64,000 bases of DNA. Origin: Micromonospora chersina (lineage in GTDB: Bacteria > Actinomycetota > Actinomycetes > Mycobacteriales > Micromonosporaceae). The DNA lies in contig NZ_FMIB01000002.1 in the NCBI RefSeq assembly GCF_900091475.1, positions 2,604,001 to 2,668,000 of the forward strand, written 5' to 3'. Every line of letters begins with the position of its first letter. The stretch's first letter is position 1. The position numbers and the translations under genes were made by a program. Of the stretch, positions 18,150-27,023 are shown piece by piece. The notes below the pieces were generated by a model. The model made no database searches. It worked only from the letters and a program-made list of their open reading frames with translations, and was not told the origin of the DNA.

Positions 18150-19388
18150 TCACCTCGCAGGGGGCAGGAACAGCCCGACCAGCTCGACGTGCTGGGTCAT
18201 CGGGAACAGGTCGAAGCCGCGCAACGCGGCGAGCCGCCAGCCGGCCCCCGTGAAGGTGCGCACGTCCCGGGCGAAGGCGGCCGGGTCGCAGGCCACGTAC
18301 GCGACCGCGCGCGGGCCGGCGGCCACGATGTCCCGCACCACCGGGGCGCCCGCGCCGGAGCGTGGCGGGTCGAGCACCACGAGGTCGACGGGGCCGGTGA
18401 CCCGGCGGCGGGCCAGCGCGGTCTCCACGCGGGCGGCGACCACCTCGACCCGGGGCAGGTCGGCCAGGTTGGCCCGGGCCGCGTCCACCCCGTCCTGGCT
18501 CGACTCGACGAGGGTGACGCGGGCGTCCCGGACCCGGCCGGCCAGGGCCGCGGCGAACAGGCCGGCGCCGCCGTAGAGGTCCCAGGCGGTCTCGCCGGGG
18601 CGGGGGTCGAGCAGGTCGAGGACCGCCCCGACGAGGGTGTCCGCGGCGGCCGGGTGCACCTGCCAGAAGCCGGACGCGGGCAGCGTCCAGTCGCGGCCGG
18701 CGGCCACCTCGCGGACCTCCGCCGGGCCGCTGACCGGGGTGGGCGCCCCCTCGGCGAAGGCGACCACGCTGACGTCGCCGCCGGTGGAGCCGACCGTCTC
18801 GATGGCGTCCGCCTCGGGCCAGCGGGTCCCGCTGGGGGTCAGCACGGGCAGGTCCTGGATGGCCGGGTGGGCGATCAGGCAGCGGTCGATCGGCACGACC
18901 TCGTGGGAGCGGTGCTTGAGCAGGCCGGCCCGGCCGGCGGCGTCGACCGCGTAGCGGACCCGGGAGCGCCAGCCCAGCGGCCCGCCGGGCAGCGGCTCGA
19001 CCCGGACGCCGAGCGCGTCGATCTGGTCGTCGGTGAGCCCGCCCAGCCGGGTGAGCTGCTCGCGCACCACGGCGGCCTTCCAGTGGAGCTGGGCGGCCGG
19101 GGTGACGTGCTGGAGGTCGCAGCCGCCGCACCGGCCCGGCTTCGCGTACGGGCAGGGCGGCTCGACCCGGTCCGCCGACGCGGTCAGGACCTCCACGGCG
19201 TCGGCGCGGGCGAAGCCCCGGTGCAGCTCGGTCACCTCGGCCACCACCCGCTCGCCGGGCAGCGCGTGCCGGACGAAGACCACCTGGCCGTCGACCCGGG
19301 CCACGCAGTGCCCGCCCGGTGCGACCGCGTCCACGGTCAGCTCGACCCGCTGCGCCTCCTCCAGCCCGGTGCGGTCGGGCGCGGTCAC
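18150..19388 (-). CDS. TRAM-domain class I SAM-dependent RNA methyltransferase (TrmA/RlmD family)
   Basis: A 412-aa RNA uracil-5-methyltransferase-like enzyme. Residues about 12–65 are a TRAM RNA-binding domain (VELTVDAVAPGGHCVARVDG). An iron–sulfur cluster motif CPYAKPGRCGGCDLQH follows, then the Rossmann-like methyltransferase (WDLYGGAGLFAAAL, DPPRSG) and the catalytic cysteine in AYVACDPAAFARDV. Residues of both the [4Fe-4S] cluster and the nucleophile are intact. The GTG at 19388 overlaps the stop of the upstream permease by 4 bp. The exact target (23S rRNA U1939/U747 or tRNA U54 in the family) cannot be read from sequence. Equivalent to the gene beside ceoBC in mycobacteria. Confidence 0.9.
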   Translation of the reverse strand: MTAPDRTGLEEAQRVELTVDAVAPGGHCVARVDGQVVFVRHALPGERVVAEVTELHRGFARADAVEVLTASADRVEPPCPYAKPGRCGGCDLQHVTPAAQLHWKAAVVREQLTRLGGLTDDQIDALGVRVEPLPGGPLGWRSRVRYAVDAAGRAGLLKHRSHEVVPIDRCLIAHPAIQDLPVLTPSGTRWPEADAIETVGSTGGDVSVVAFAEGAPTPVSGPAEVREVAAGRDWTLPASGFWQVHPAAADTLVGAVLDLLDPRPGETAWDLYGGAGLFAAALAGRVRDARVTLVESSQDGVDAARANLADLPRVEVVAARVETALARRRVTGPVDLVVLDPPRSGAGAPVVRDIVAAGPRAVAYVACDPAAFARDVRTFTGAGWRLAALRGFDLFPMTQHVELVGLFLPPAR

Positions 19389-21448
19389 GGGCGGTCCCCC
19401 TGGCCGCTCTCGCCGGGCGGCGCGGAGACCACCGGCGGGACGGTGGGCGGCAGGGTGCTGCGCGGCGCCACCCGGGGGCCGCGCGCCGGGCCGCGGGTGA
19501 GCGTGGCGTCCAGCCGGTCCAGGTTCTTGCTGGCGGTCGAGGCGAGCTGCCAGGGCACGCTGGTGACCATCACGCCCGGCTCGAACAGCAGCCGCCCCTT
19601 GAGCCGGAGGGCGCTCTGGTTGTGCAGCAGGTTCTCCCACCAGCGGCCCACCACGTACTCGGGGATGAAGACCGTGACCACGTCGCGGGGCGACTCCCGG
19701 CGGGTCGACGCCACGAAGTTGAGGATCGGCCGGGTGATCTCCCGGTACGGGGAGTCGATCACGGTCAGCGGTACCGGCAGCTCGCGCCGCTCCCAGTCGG
19801 CCTGGAGGTCCCGGGTGTCCTTGTCGTCGACGTTGACCGTGACCGCGGTGAGCGTGTCCGGCCGGGTCGCCCGGGCGTACGCGATGGCCCGCAGGGTGGG
19901 CTGGTGCAGCTTGCTGACCAGGACGATGGCGTGGTTGCGGGCGGGCAGCACGGCGCGCTGCTCGGTCGGCTCCAGCTCCGCGGCGACCCGGTCGTAGTGC
20001 CGGTGGATGGCCAGCATGACCAGGTAGATCACCGCCATGGCGGCGATCGCGATCCAGGCGCCCAGCAGGAACTTGGTGAGCAGCACGATGACGAGCACCA
20101 CGCCGGTCATCGCCATGCCGAAGGTGTTGATCGCCCGGGAGCGGATCATCCGGCGCCGCGCCTCCGGGTCCCGCTCGGTGCGCAGGTGCCGGTTCCAGTG
20201 CCGGATCATGCCGGCCTGGGAGAGGGTGAACGAGACGAACACCCCGACGATGTAGAGCTGGATGAGCCGGGTCACCTCGGCCTGGAAGCCGATGATCAGC
20301 ACCACCGCGGAGACGGCCAGGAAGACGATGCCGTTCGAGAAGGCCAGCCGGTCGCCCCGGGTGTGGAACTGGCGGGGCAGGTAGCGGTCCTGGGCCAGGA
20401 TCGACCCGAGCACCGGGAAGCCGTTGAAGGCGGTGTTCGCGGCCAGGAACAGGATCAGCGCGGTCATGCCGGCCACCACGTAGAGCAGCACCGAGCCGTC
20501 GCCGAACACGGTCTGGCCGAGCTGGGTGGTGACGGTCTTCTGCACGTACCCGTCGGGCCCGGAGATGATCTGCGACGGGTCCTCGACGAACTGGAGGCCG
20601 GTCTTGCGCGCCAGCAGGATGATGCCGACCAGCATGCTGACCGCGATGGTGCCGAGCAGCAGCAGGGTGGTCGCCGCGTTCTTCGACTTCGGGGTCTTGA
20701 ACGCGGGCACGCCGTTGGAGATCGCCTCGACGCCGGTGAGCGCCGCGCAGCCGGAGGAGAAGGTGCGCAGCAGCAGGAAGATCAACGCGAAGCCGGTCAC
20801 GCTGTGCTCGGCGTGGATCACCAAGCCGGCGCTCGGCGCCCGGAGGTCCTCACCGAGGATGAAGATCCGGACCACCCCGGTCAGCAGCATGCCGCCGATG
20901 ACGATCACGAAGCCGTAGGTGGGGATGGCGAACGCGGTGCCCGACTCGCGCAGGCCGCGCAGGTTCATGGCGGTGAGCAGCACCACCGCGCTGACCGCGA
21001 TGAGCACCTTGTGGGTGGCCACGAACGGCACCACCGAGCCGAGGTTCGCCACGCCCGAGGAGACCGACACCGCCACGGTCAGCACGTAGTCGACGAGCAG
21101 CGCGCTGGCCACCGCGAGCCCGGCCCGCGGCCCGAGGTTGACCGTGGCCACCTCGTAGTCGCCGCCGCCGGAGGGGTAGGCGTGCACGTTCTGCCGGTAG
21201 CTGGCCACCACGGTGAGCATCACCACGACGACCGCGAGCGCGATCCACGGGGAGAACAGGAAGGCCGACGCGCCCGCGATGGACAGCGTCAGCAGGATCT
21301 CGTCCGGGGCGTAGGCGACGCTGGAGAGCGCGTCGGAGGCGAAGACCGGCAGCGCGATGCGCTTCGGCAGGAGGGTGTGCTGGAGGCGGTCGGACCGGAA
21401 CGGTCGACCGACGAGGAGTCGCTTCAGCAGCGAGGTGGGTCTGGCCAC
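19385..21448 (-). CDS. APC-family permease, KimA-like potassium transporter
   Basis: A 687-aa protein with about 12 membrane helices in residues 25–500 and a C-terminal cytoplasmic USP-like domain (AIVLVSKLHQPTLRAIAYA). The helices carry APC signatures such as ASDALSSVAYAPDEIL and SGGGDYEVATVNLG, as in the KUP/KimA potassium transporters. The GTG at 21448 is 8 nt after a TACTCT box, giving a leaderless start; upstream in-frame codons lie within the promoter. It diverges from two TrkA-type NAD-binding potassium regulators, strongly supporting a role in K+ uptake. The gene leads the minus-strand operon through the methyltransferase. The C-terminal 40 residues are Pro/Arg-rich and disordered. 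Confidence 0.88.
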   Translation of the reverse strand: MARPTSLLKRLLVGRPFRSDRLQHTLLPKRIALPVFASDALSSVAYAPDEILLTLSIAGASAFLFSPWIALAVVVVMLTVVASYRQNVHAYPSGGGDYEVATVNLGPRAGLAVASALLVDYVLTVAVSVSSGVANLGSVVPFVATHKVLIAVSAVVLLTAMNLRGLRESGTAFAIPTYGFVIVIGGMLLTGVVRIFILGEDLRAPSAGLVIHAEHSVTGFALIFLLLRTFSSGCAALTGVEAISNGVPAFKTPKSKNAATTLLLLGTIAVSMLVGIILLARKTGLQFVEDPSQIISGPDGYVQKTVTTQLGQTVFGDGSVLLYVVAGMTALILFLAANTAFNGFPVLGSILAQDRYLPRQFHTRGDRLAFSNGIVFLAVSAVVLIIGFQAEVTRLIQLYIVGVFVSFTLSQAGMIRHWNRHLRTERDPEARRRMIRSRAINTFGMAMTGVVLVIVLLTKFLLGAWIAIAAMAVIYLVMLAIHRHYDRVAAELEPTEQRAVLPARNHAIVLVSKLHQPTLRAIAYARATRPDTLTAVTVNVDDKDTRDLQADWERRELPVPLTVIDSPYREITRPILNFVASTRRESPRDVVTVFIPEYVVGRWWENLLHNQSALRLKGRLLFEPGVMVTSVPWQLASTASKNLDRLDATLTRGPARGPRVAPRSTLPPTVPPVVSAPPGESGQGDRP

Positions 21449-21456
21449 AACCGCCA

Positions 21457-21462
21457 AGAGTA
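21457..21462 (-). promoter_or_regulatory. -10 box of leaderless promoter
   Basis: TACTCT on the minus strand is followed by 8 nt and then the GTG at 21448 of the KimA-like permease, the arrangement of a leaderless transcript. Confidence 0.5.
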
Positions 21463-21605
21463 CGACCACCCGCGCACGGGTGGTGGGGGTGCCTGATCAC
21501 CCCGCTCGCGACCGCGCGGTACGGTCGGTCCCCCGCCGGGCGCGGGGACGTGGCAGGCTCGCAGACGACGGGTCAGCGGGCGGCACCGTGGGAGGAGCGG
21601 ACACC

Positions 21606-22271
21606 GTGCATGTCGTGATCATGGGCTGCGGCCGGGTCGGGTCGACCCTGGCCCAGAGCCTGGAGTCCCGGGGGCACTCGGTGGCGGTGATCGACCAGGA
21701 CGCGGACGCGTTCCGCCGTCTCGGGCCGGACTTCGCCGGCATCACGGTCACCGGCGCCGGATTCGACGGCGAGGTGCTGCGCCAGGCCGGCATCGAGCGC
21801 GCCGACGCCTTCGCCGCGGTCTCCAGCGGCGACAACTCGAACATCATCTCGGCCCGGCTGGCCCGGGAGACCTTCGGCGTGTCCCGGGTGGCCGCCCGGA
21901 TCTACGACCAGCGCCGCGCCCAGGTCTACGAGCGCCTCGGCATCCCCACCGTCGCCACGGTGCGGTGGACGGCCGAGCGGATGCTGCGCCACCTGGTCCC
22001 CGAGGGCAACGTGGAGATCTTCCGCGACCCGACCAGCACCGTCTCGATCATCGAGGTGCCGGTGCACAAGGACTGGATCGGCCGGTCGCTGCGGCACCTC
22101 GAGGAGGCCGCCGGCGCCCGGGTGGCCTACCTGATCCGGTTCGGGATCGGCACCCTGCCGACCGCCTCCACGGTGGTGCAGGAGGGCGACCAGGTCTTCA
22201 TGCTGGTGACCGACGACATCGCCGCCTCGGTCACCTCGGTGGCGTCCGTGGCGCCCGAAGGGGGGCAGTGA
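21606..22271 (+). CDS. trkA: TrkA/CeoB-type potassium uptake regulatory subunit
   Basis: A 221-aa cytoplasmic RCK protein. The N-terminal Rossmann domain (MGCGRVGSTLAQ; acidic D in VAVIDQD at the end of beta-2) binds NAD(H) or another nucleotide. The C-terminal TrkA_C domain begins about residue 140 (VSIIEVPVHKDWIGRSL). Such subunits gate or tune K+ transporters. The GTG at 21606 directly precedes beta-1 (VHVVIMGCG). Three nt separate its stop from a second RCK gene, so the pair is an operon, and it diverges from the KimA-like permease. The pair matches CeoB/CeoC of mycobacteria by position and size. Confidence 0.92.
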   Translation: MHVVIMGCGRVGSTLAQSLESRGHSVAVIDQDADAFRRLGPDFAGITVTGAGFDGEVLRQAGIERADAFAAVSSGDNSNIISARLARETFGVSRVAARIYDQRRAQVYERLGIPTVATVRWTAERMLRHLVPEGNVEIFRDPTSTVSIIEVPVHKDWIGRSLRHLEEAAGARVAYLIRFGIGTLPTASTVVQEGDQVFMLVTDDIAASVTSVASVAPEGGQ

Positions 22272-22274
22272 GCC

Positions 22275-22964
22275 ATGCGTATCGCCATCGCCGGCGCGGG
22301 CAACGTGGGCCGGTCGATCGCCCAGGAGCTGATCGACAACGGCCACCAGGTGATGCTGATCGAGCGGCAGCCCAAGATGCTCCGGCCCGACCGGGTGCCG
22401 GCCGCCGACTGGGTGCTCGCCGACGCCTGCGAGCTGGCCAGCCTGGAGGAGGCCAACCTGGCCGGCTGCGAGGTGGTCGTCGCGGCCACCGGCGACGACA
22501 AGGTCAACCTGGTCGTGTCGCTGCTGGCCAAGACCGAGTTCGCGGTGCCCCGGGTGGTGGCCCGGGTCAACCGGGCGGAGAACGAGTGGCTCTTCACCGA
22601 GCAGTGGGGCGTGGACGTCGCGGTGAGCAAGCCGCGGGTCATGGCCGCGCTGGTCGAGGAGGCGGTCACCGTCGGCGACCTGGTCCGGCTCATGACCTTC
22701 CGGCAGGGCGAGGCGAACCTCGTCGAGATCACCCTGCCGCCGACCGCGCCCTACGTCGGGCAGCCGATCCACGCCGTGCCGCTGCCCCGGGACGCCGCGC
22801 TCGTGGCGATCCTGCGCGGCAAGCGGGTGCTGGTGCCCAGCCCGGACGACCCGATCGAGGCCGGCGACGAGCTGATCTTCGTGTGCACGGCGGCCGTGGA
22901 GGACGAGGTGCGGGCGGTGATCCTCGGCCCGGACAGCGTCGGGCGCAACCGCGAACGCCCCTGA
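22275..22964 (+). CDS. trkA: TrkA/CeoC-type potassium uptake regulatory subunit
   Basis: A 229-aa second RCK subunit. It has a Rossmann nucleotide-binding domain (MRIAIAGAGNVGRSIAQEL, then VMLIERQ) and a C-terminal TrkA_C domain from about residue 140 (NLVEITLPPTAPYVGQPI). The ATG at 22275 follows the upstream trkA stop by 3 nt. RCK proteins act as ring-shaped dimers of dimers, and two different genes may give a hetero-oligomer (inference). It converges on the DUF3159 gene with an 18-bp gap. Confidence 0.92.
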   Translation: MRIAIAGAGNVGRSIAQELIDNGHQVMLIERQPKMLRPDRVPAADWVLADACELASLEEANLAGCEVVVAATGDDKVNLVVSLLAKTEFAVPRVVARVNRAENEWLFTEQWGVDVAVSKPRVMAALVEEAVTVGDLVRLMTFRQGEANLVEITLPPTAPYVGQPIHAVPLPRDAALVAILRGKRVLVPSPDDPIEAGDELIFVCTAAVEDEVRAVILGPDSVGRNRERP

Positions 22965-22982
22965 CGTGGTGGCGCCGGGGGC

Positions 22983-23657
22983 TCAGGCCCCCGGCAGCGG
23001 CGTCGGCGCGGGCTCCCGGGTGACCCGGCGCACCACCCAGACGGTGATCAGCAGCAGCAGGGCGTACGGCGGGTAGCCCAGGGCGAGCCGGGCCACGCCC
23101 AGCGCGGTGTCCTGGTGGGCAAGGTAGAGCCCGGCCTGCACGCCGACCTTGGCCAGCCACACCACGCCCCAGAGCACGGTGAGCTGGGTGAACGTGCGCA
23201 CCAGCTTCGGGTCGTCGCGCCACTCGGACCGGCCCTTGGCCACCAGCACCGACCAGATCCAGCCGACCAGCGGCTGCTTGATGGCCGCCGAGAGCAGCAG
23301 GGCCAGGCCGTAGCCGATGCCGTAGAGGATGCCGGGAAGGTAGAAGTCGCGCTCGTCGCCGGTGCGCCAGGCGATGGCCGCGCCGATGGCGATGCCGACC
23401 AGGCCGTTGACCGCGTGCCGCACCGGCCGGCGCTGGGCCAGCCGCAGCCCGGCGATCAGCAGCGCCACCGCCACCGAGGCGATCACGGCCGGGCGCAGGT
23501 CGCCCACCACGTTGGCGATCACGAAGACCACCACGGGGATGCTCGACTCGACCAGACCCCGCCAGCCGCCGAGCTGGTCGGCCATCTGCTCGGCCATGCT
23601 GGGCAGCCGCTCGTCCTCCGGCCCGAGTTCCGGCTCGGTGTGCTGTCCGGTCGTCAC
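22983..23657 (-). CDS. DUF3159 membrane protein
   Basis: A 224-aa protein with an acidic cytoplasmic N-terminus of about 25 residues and about 6 membrane helices, some with embedded charged residues (LRPAVIASVAVALLIAGLRL, RRPVRHAVNGLVGIAIGA, WSVLVAKGRSEWRDDP). It matches the actinobacterial DUF3159 family by length and position beside ceoBC-like genes. Function unknown; a channel or intracellular septation-A-like fold has been suggested for related families, which I cannot confirm here. The GTG at 23657 overlaps the stop of the OB-fold gene by 4 bp, so the two are translationally coupled. Confidence 0.88.
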   Translation of the reverse strand: MTTGQHTEPELGPEDERLPSMAEQMADQLGGWRGLVESSIPVVVFVIANVVGDLRPAVIASVAVALLIAGLRLAQRRPVRHAVNGLVGIAIGAAIAWRTGDERDFYLPGILYGIGYGLALLLSAAIKQPLVGWIWSVLVAKGRSEWRDDPKLVRTFTQLTVLWGVVWLAKVGVQAGLYLAHQDTALGVARLALGYPPYALLLLITVWVVRRVTREPAPTPLPGA

Positions 23658-24034
23658 TTCGGCGACTCCAGCTCGTAGTACGGGTTGTAGATCACCTTGC
23701 GGTCGTCCCGTACGGCCACCCGGCCGCGGGCGGTGAGGTGCCGGCCCGGCTCGATGCCGTCGATGTGCCGCCGGCCCAGCCAGACCAGGGTGACCACGTC
23801 GCTGCCGTCGTAGAGGTCGGCCTCCAGCGTGGGCAGGTTGGTCCGGGGCGTGTAGACCACCGTGCGCAGCCGCCCGGTGACCGAGACCACCTGGCCGCGC
23901 GTGCACTGGCGGGCCGGCATGCCGCCGCACTCGGCGCTCTCCCGTTGCAGCTCCTGCGCCTCGATCTCGGCCTCGCTCGCGGTGAGCCGTTGCAGGAACC
24001 GCCGCAGCGACACCCGGCTCTCGTCGGTCGTCAT
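23654..24034 (-). CDS. OB-fold nucleic acid binding domain protein
   Basis: A 126-aa soluble protein. Residues about 45–125 form an OB-fold (GQVVSVTGRLRTVVYTP, ADLYDGSDVVTLVWLGRR, GRHLTARGRVAVRDDRK). The N-terminal helix SLRRFLQRLTASEAEIEAQE may mediate self-association. The family is conserved between dut and ceoBC in actinobacteria, but its ligand is unknown; single-stranded DNA or RNA is likely. The ATG at 24034 begins the conserved MTTDESRVSLRRF, although GGAGG lies unusually close (about 2 nt). It overlaps the downstream DUF3159 gene by 4 bp, indicating joint expression. Confidence 0.85.
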   Translation of the reverse strand: MTTDESRVSLRRFLQRLTASEAEIEAQELQRESAECGGMPARQCTRGQVVSVTGRLRTVVYTPRTNLPTLEADLYDGSDVVTLVWLGRRHIDGIEPGRHLTARGRVAVRDDRKVIYNPYYELESPK

Positions 24035-24184
24035 GACCTCCGCGTCACCCTCTCCACGCCCGCCGGCTCCCGCCGGCTCTGGGTAGGCCCCGGATTGCCG
24101 GAACCGTTCCGCCAGCGTACGCCGAACCGGCCCGGCGGCGGGACCGGCGTCGGAGGGCGTACCTCCGGGGGCCGGACACGCGAC

Positions 24185-24226
24185 GGGCCCGGCGTCGTCG
24201 ACGTCACGCCGACTCCGACCGGGCCC
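24185..24226 (-). terminator. Nested hairpin after DUF3710 gene
   Basis: Outer arms GGGCCCGG and CCGGGCCC enclose a second short stem GGCGT/ACGCC. It lies about 20 nt beyond the DUF3710 stop on the minus strand. No T-tract follows, so function as a terminator is only probable. Confidence 0.4.
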
Positions 24227-24245
24227 GGATCGCGGTGCTCGGAAC

Positions 24246-24899
24246 TCAGGCCTCCCGCTGCTGCGGCGCGCCCTCCTGGCCGGCCTGCTGCTCGGCCACC
24301 TCGCGGGGCAGCCGCAGCGGCAGCGGCTCGCGGACCGGCTTGGCCTCCTGGCCGCGGTCGACGACCAGGCCGTCGAGGCAGGCCGCGAGGGGGCCGGCGG
24401 CGACCGGGTTGGTGGCGGCCTCACCCTGGTAGACCCCGCGGACCATCCAGCGCGGCCCGTCGATTCCGACGAAGCGCAGGTCGGTGATGCCGTCCGGGGT
24501 CCGGACGCGGGCGCGCAGCTCGGTGCCGTACTCCCCCTGGACCTCCTGGGCGGCGGCGCCGTCGTTGAACAGCGACTGCCGGATCTCCTCGCGCACCTCG
24601 TCCCAGATGCCCTCGGACCGGGGTGCGGCGAAGACGCCGAGCTGGAGGGCGTTCTGGCCGTGCACCAGGACGACCTGCTGGATCACGCCCTGCGGGTCGG
24701 CCTGCACCCGCACCTCGACCTCCGGCACCGCCGGGATCTGCAGGCTGCCCAGGTCGAGCCGGGGCGCGTCGGGCGCCTCGGACACGTCGTACGGGCCGCG
24801 GGCCGGCGGCTGCGGGGTCTCCTCGGTGTCGAGGACCCCGGCGTCCCGCTCGTCGCGCGCGTGCCGCGCGCCCTCGGCCCGCTTACGGGAGAAGATCAC
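24246..24899 (-). CDS. DUF3710 protein
   Basis: A 217-aa soluble protein. Residues 1–50 are charged and probably disordered (VIFSRKRAEGARHARDERD). The conserved domain follows (LDLGSLQIPAVPEVEVRVQ, then LQLGVFAAPRSEGIWDEVR, ELRARVRTPDGITDLRFVG, GPRWMVRGVYQG). The family is conserved next to dut across actinobacteria and its function is not established. The GTG at 24899 is preferred to one at 24908 because GGAGGG lies 8 nt before it. Spacing of 25 nt to the upstream dut stop suggests an operon. Confidence 0.88.
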   Translation of the reverse strand: MIFSRKRAEGARHARDERDAGVLDTEETPQPPARGPYDVSEAPDAPRLDLGSLQIPAVPEVEVRVQADPQGVIQQVVLVHGQNALQLGVFAAPRSEGIWDEVREEIRQSLFNDGAAAQEVQGEYGTELRARVRTPDGITDLRFVGIDGPRWMVRGVYQGEAATNPVAAGPLAACLDGLVVDRGQEAKPVREPLPLRLPREVAEQQAGQEGAPQQREA

Positions 24900-24924
24900 T
24901 GCGCCCACCCTCCGCTGTTCGCAC

Positions 24925-25428
24925 TCACCCTGCCACCTCTTCCGTCTGCCCGCCCGCCGGAGCGGGGACCAGCCCGGCGTGCCCGCCGGTGGAGCCGTGC
25001 CCGCCGGTCCCGCGCCGGGACGCGGGCAGCTCGACCACCGGCTGGAACTCGGCCCGGGCGACCCGCTGGACCACGAGCTGCGCGATCCGGTCGCCGCGGC
25101 TGATCTTCGCCGGCGTCTCCCGATCATGATTGATCAGGTTGACCAGGATCTCACCCCGGTAGCCGGCGTCGACCGTACCGGGCGCGTTGAGCACCGTCAC
25201 ACCGAGCCTGGCCGCCAGCCCCGATCGGGGGTGCACCAGGCCGACGTACCCCTCCGGCAGCGCCACGGCCACGCCGGTCGGCACCAGGGCCCGCCCGCCG
25301 GGCGGCAGCTCCACGTCCGCGGCGGCCACCAGGTCCGCGCCGGCGTCGCCGGGATGGGCGTACGCCGGGAGCGGCAGCTCCGGGTCGAGCTGCCGTACGG
25401 GCACGGGTACGACGTCTGTCACGGTCAT
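24925..25428 (-). CDS. dut: dUTP diphosphatase
   Basis: A 167-aa trimeric-type dUTPase. It hydrolyses dUTP to dUMP and pyrophosphate, keeping uracil out of DNA and feeding dTMP synthesis. All five motifs are present: [11 protein letters not shown] (I), HPRSGLAAR (II), [14 protein letters not shown] (III, with the catalytic Asp), [10 protein letters not shown] (IV) and [11 protein letters not shown] (V, the flexible C-terminal lid). The C-terminus extends about 18 residues beyond motif V, an Ala/Pro-rich tail. The ATG at 25428 begins [15 protein letters not shown]. It diverges from the DUF3093 gene and probably leads the operon with DUF3710. Confidence 0.97.
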   Translation of the reverse strand: MTVTDVVPVPVRQLDPELPLPAYAHPGDAGADLVAAADVELPPGGRALVPTGVAVALPEGYVGLVHPRSGLAARLGVTVLNAPGTVDAGYRGEILVNLINHDRETPAKISRGDRIAQLVVQRVARAEFQPVVELPASRRGTGGHGSTGGHAGLVPAPAGGQTEEVAG

Positions 25429-25496
25429 CCTCTTCCGTCCGGTCCTTGCGGGGGTGACCCTGCCATCCTGCCGGTTCGCCGGCCACCGGCGCGCCG

Positions 25497-25502
25497 TACC
25501 CT
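25497..25502 (+). promoter_or_regulatory. -10 box of leaderless promoter
   Basis: TACCCT sits 6 nt before the GTG at 25509 of the DUF3093 gene, with no ribosome binding site between, as in leaderless actinobacterial transcripts. Confidence 0.5.
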
Positions 25503-25508
25503 CGGACT

Positions 25509-26000
25509 GTGCGTCAGTCGTCATCCTCGACCGCCCCCGTGGCCGCCACCGCCGGATACGCGGAGCGCCTCGGGCTGCCCTGGTGGGCCTGGCCGGCCGG
25601 CCTGGCCGTCGCCGGGCTGCTCGCCGCCGAGCTGTGGATGGGCGCGAGCGGTGTCCGGGCCTGGCTGCCGTTCGTGCTGCTGCTTCCCGCGGCGGCGGCC
25701 ACGCTCTGGTGGCTGGGCCGGATCCGGGTCACCGTCCAGGGCGGCGAGCTGCGGGTCGACGACGCCCGCCTCCCGGTGCGCTTCGTCGCCGACGCGGTGC
25801 CGCTGGACGCGGCCGGCCGGCGTGAGGTGCTCGGCGTCGGCTCCGACCCGCTCGCCTTCGTGGTGCAGCGCCCCTGGGTCGGCGGCGCGGTGCAGGTGGT
25901 GCTGGACGATCCCGACGACCCGACCCCGTTCTGGGTGGTCAGCACCCGCCACCCGGTCGAGCTGGCCACGGCCCTGCTCGCCGCCCGCGACGCCGCCTGA
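25509..26000 (+). CDS. DUF3093 membrane protein
   Basis: A 163-aa protein with two membrane helices near the N-terminus ([19 protein letters not shown], about 26–44, and [19 protein letters not shown], about 52–70) and a cytoplasmic or outer beta-rich domain ([38 protein letters not shown]). This matches DUF3093 by size, topology and place beside dut. Function unknown. The GTG at 25509 follows a leaderless-type promoter. Converges on the next gene, with 21 bp between the stops. Confidence 0.88.
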   Translation: MRQSSSSTAPVAATAGYAERLGLPWWAWPAGLAVAGLLAAELWMGASGVRAWLPFVLLLPAAAATLWWLGRIRVTVQGGELRVDDARLPVRFVADAVPLDAAGRREVLGVGSDPLAFVVQRPWVGGAVQVVLDDPDDPTPFWVVSTRHPVELATALLAARDAA

Positions 26001-26021
26001 CCGGCCCGGCGGTCCGCCGCG

Positions 26022-26891
26022 TCAGGGCTGCTTGCCGGGCAGCGCGCGGGCCTGGTGGCGGAGGTCCTTGCGGAGCTGGTCGCCGAGGGTGCGGGTGGCC
26101 CGCCGGTTGAGGTAGCCGGCCACGGCGGCGCCGGTCAGGAACGGGCCGAGCGTGGTGAGGTTGCGGCCGAAGCGGCGCAGCAGGCTGTCGCGCAGCTCGC
26201 GGCGGGCGGCGGTGCCCAGCACCGCGCTGACCCCCACGCCCGGCATCATCGGGTTGACCCCGCGCTGGGTGGCCCAGGACTGCACCAGCGACACGGCCCG
26301 CTGCGCGCCCCCGGCGGGCAGCGGCACCCGGTGCACCTCGTGCAGCTCGCCGATCAGCTTCAGCTCGATCGCCACCACGGCGACCGTCTCGGCGGCCAGC
26401 AGCACCGGGGCGGAGAGCAGGGTCGGGGTGACCGCCCACTCGACCGCGGCGACCCCGCCGCCGGCCGCGCCGACGCCGGCGGTGGCCCGGGCCGCGTTGC
26501 GGATGAGCCGGTCGGCGAGGGCGTCGTCGTCCAGGCCGGGGAAGTGCTTGCGGAGCGTGGCCCGGTCGCGGATCGGCACGCGCGGGGCGATCTCGGCGAC
26601 GGTGTCGGCCATCCAGCGGATCGCGGCCTTCGGCTTGTACAGGTCGGTGATGCCGCGGGCACGGGCCTGGCCGACCAGCCGGGTGAGCAGCTGCCGGCGG
26701 CGGGCCACGGGCAGGTCGTCCGCGGTCAGCGCGGCGACGGTCGCGCCGAGCTCCTCGGCGTCCGTGCCGGGCCGGCCGGCGTCCGTCGTGGGCGGCGCCG
26801 GCTCGGCGGAGGCTTCCGCGGGTGGTGTCCCCCCGGTCGACCGGCCCCCGTCGGCGTCCGGCCCGTCGGCCCGCTCGCTGCGCTCGCTCAC
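26022..26891 (-). CDS. Conserved hypothetical protein, possibly EcsC-like
   Basis: A 289-aa protein. About 45 residues of Pro/Ala/Glu-rich linker lead into a helical domain with DLYKPKAAIRWMADTVAEIA and HFPGLDDDALADRLIRNAAR. A small-residue-rich segment (ATAGVGAAGGGVAAVEWAV, then two hydrophobic helices around LLSAPVLLAAETVAVVAIEL) recalls EcsC-family proteins. I do not recognise the family with certainty. It lies between DUF3093 and DUF4193, where mycobacteria lack an equivalent (from memory). The GTG at 26891 opens MSERSERAD. Confidence 0.7.
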   Translation of the reverse strand: MSERSERADGPDADGGRSTGGTPPAEASAEPAPPTTDAGRPGTDAEELGATVAALTADDLPVARRRQLLTRLVGQARARGITDLYKPKAAIRWMADTVAEIAPRVPIRDRATLRKHFPGLDDDALADRLIRNAARATAGVGAAGGGVAAVEWAVTPTLLSAPVLLAAETVAVVAIELKLIGELHEVHRVPLPAGGAQRAVSLVQSWATQRGVNPMMPGVGVSAVLGTAARRELRDSLLRRFGRNLTTLGPFLTGAAVAGYLNRRATRTLGDQLRKDLRHQARALPGKQP

Positions 26892-26977
26892 CCGTCCGCC
26901 CTCCTGCTCCCCGCGGCGTGACAGCCGCCGGTACGAGTCAAGCAGCTTCCCGCCACCGGCGCACGGCGGCTCGATAA

Positions 26978-27005
26978 GCGGCGGCCCCGTCGAGGAGGCC
27001 GCCGC
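26978..27005 (-). terminator. Hairpin after DUF4193 gene
   Basis: Perfect 9-bp arms GCGGCGGCC (26978–26986) and GGCCGCCGC (26997–27005) with a 10-nt loop lie about 19 nt beyond the DUF4193 stop. Confidence 0.5.
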
Positions 27006-27023
27006 CGGTGTCTCGCGTCGGGG

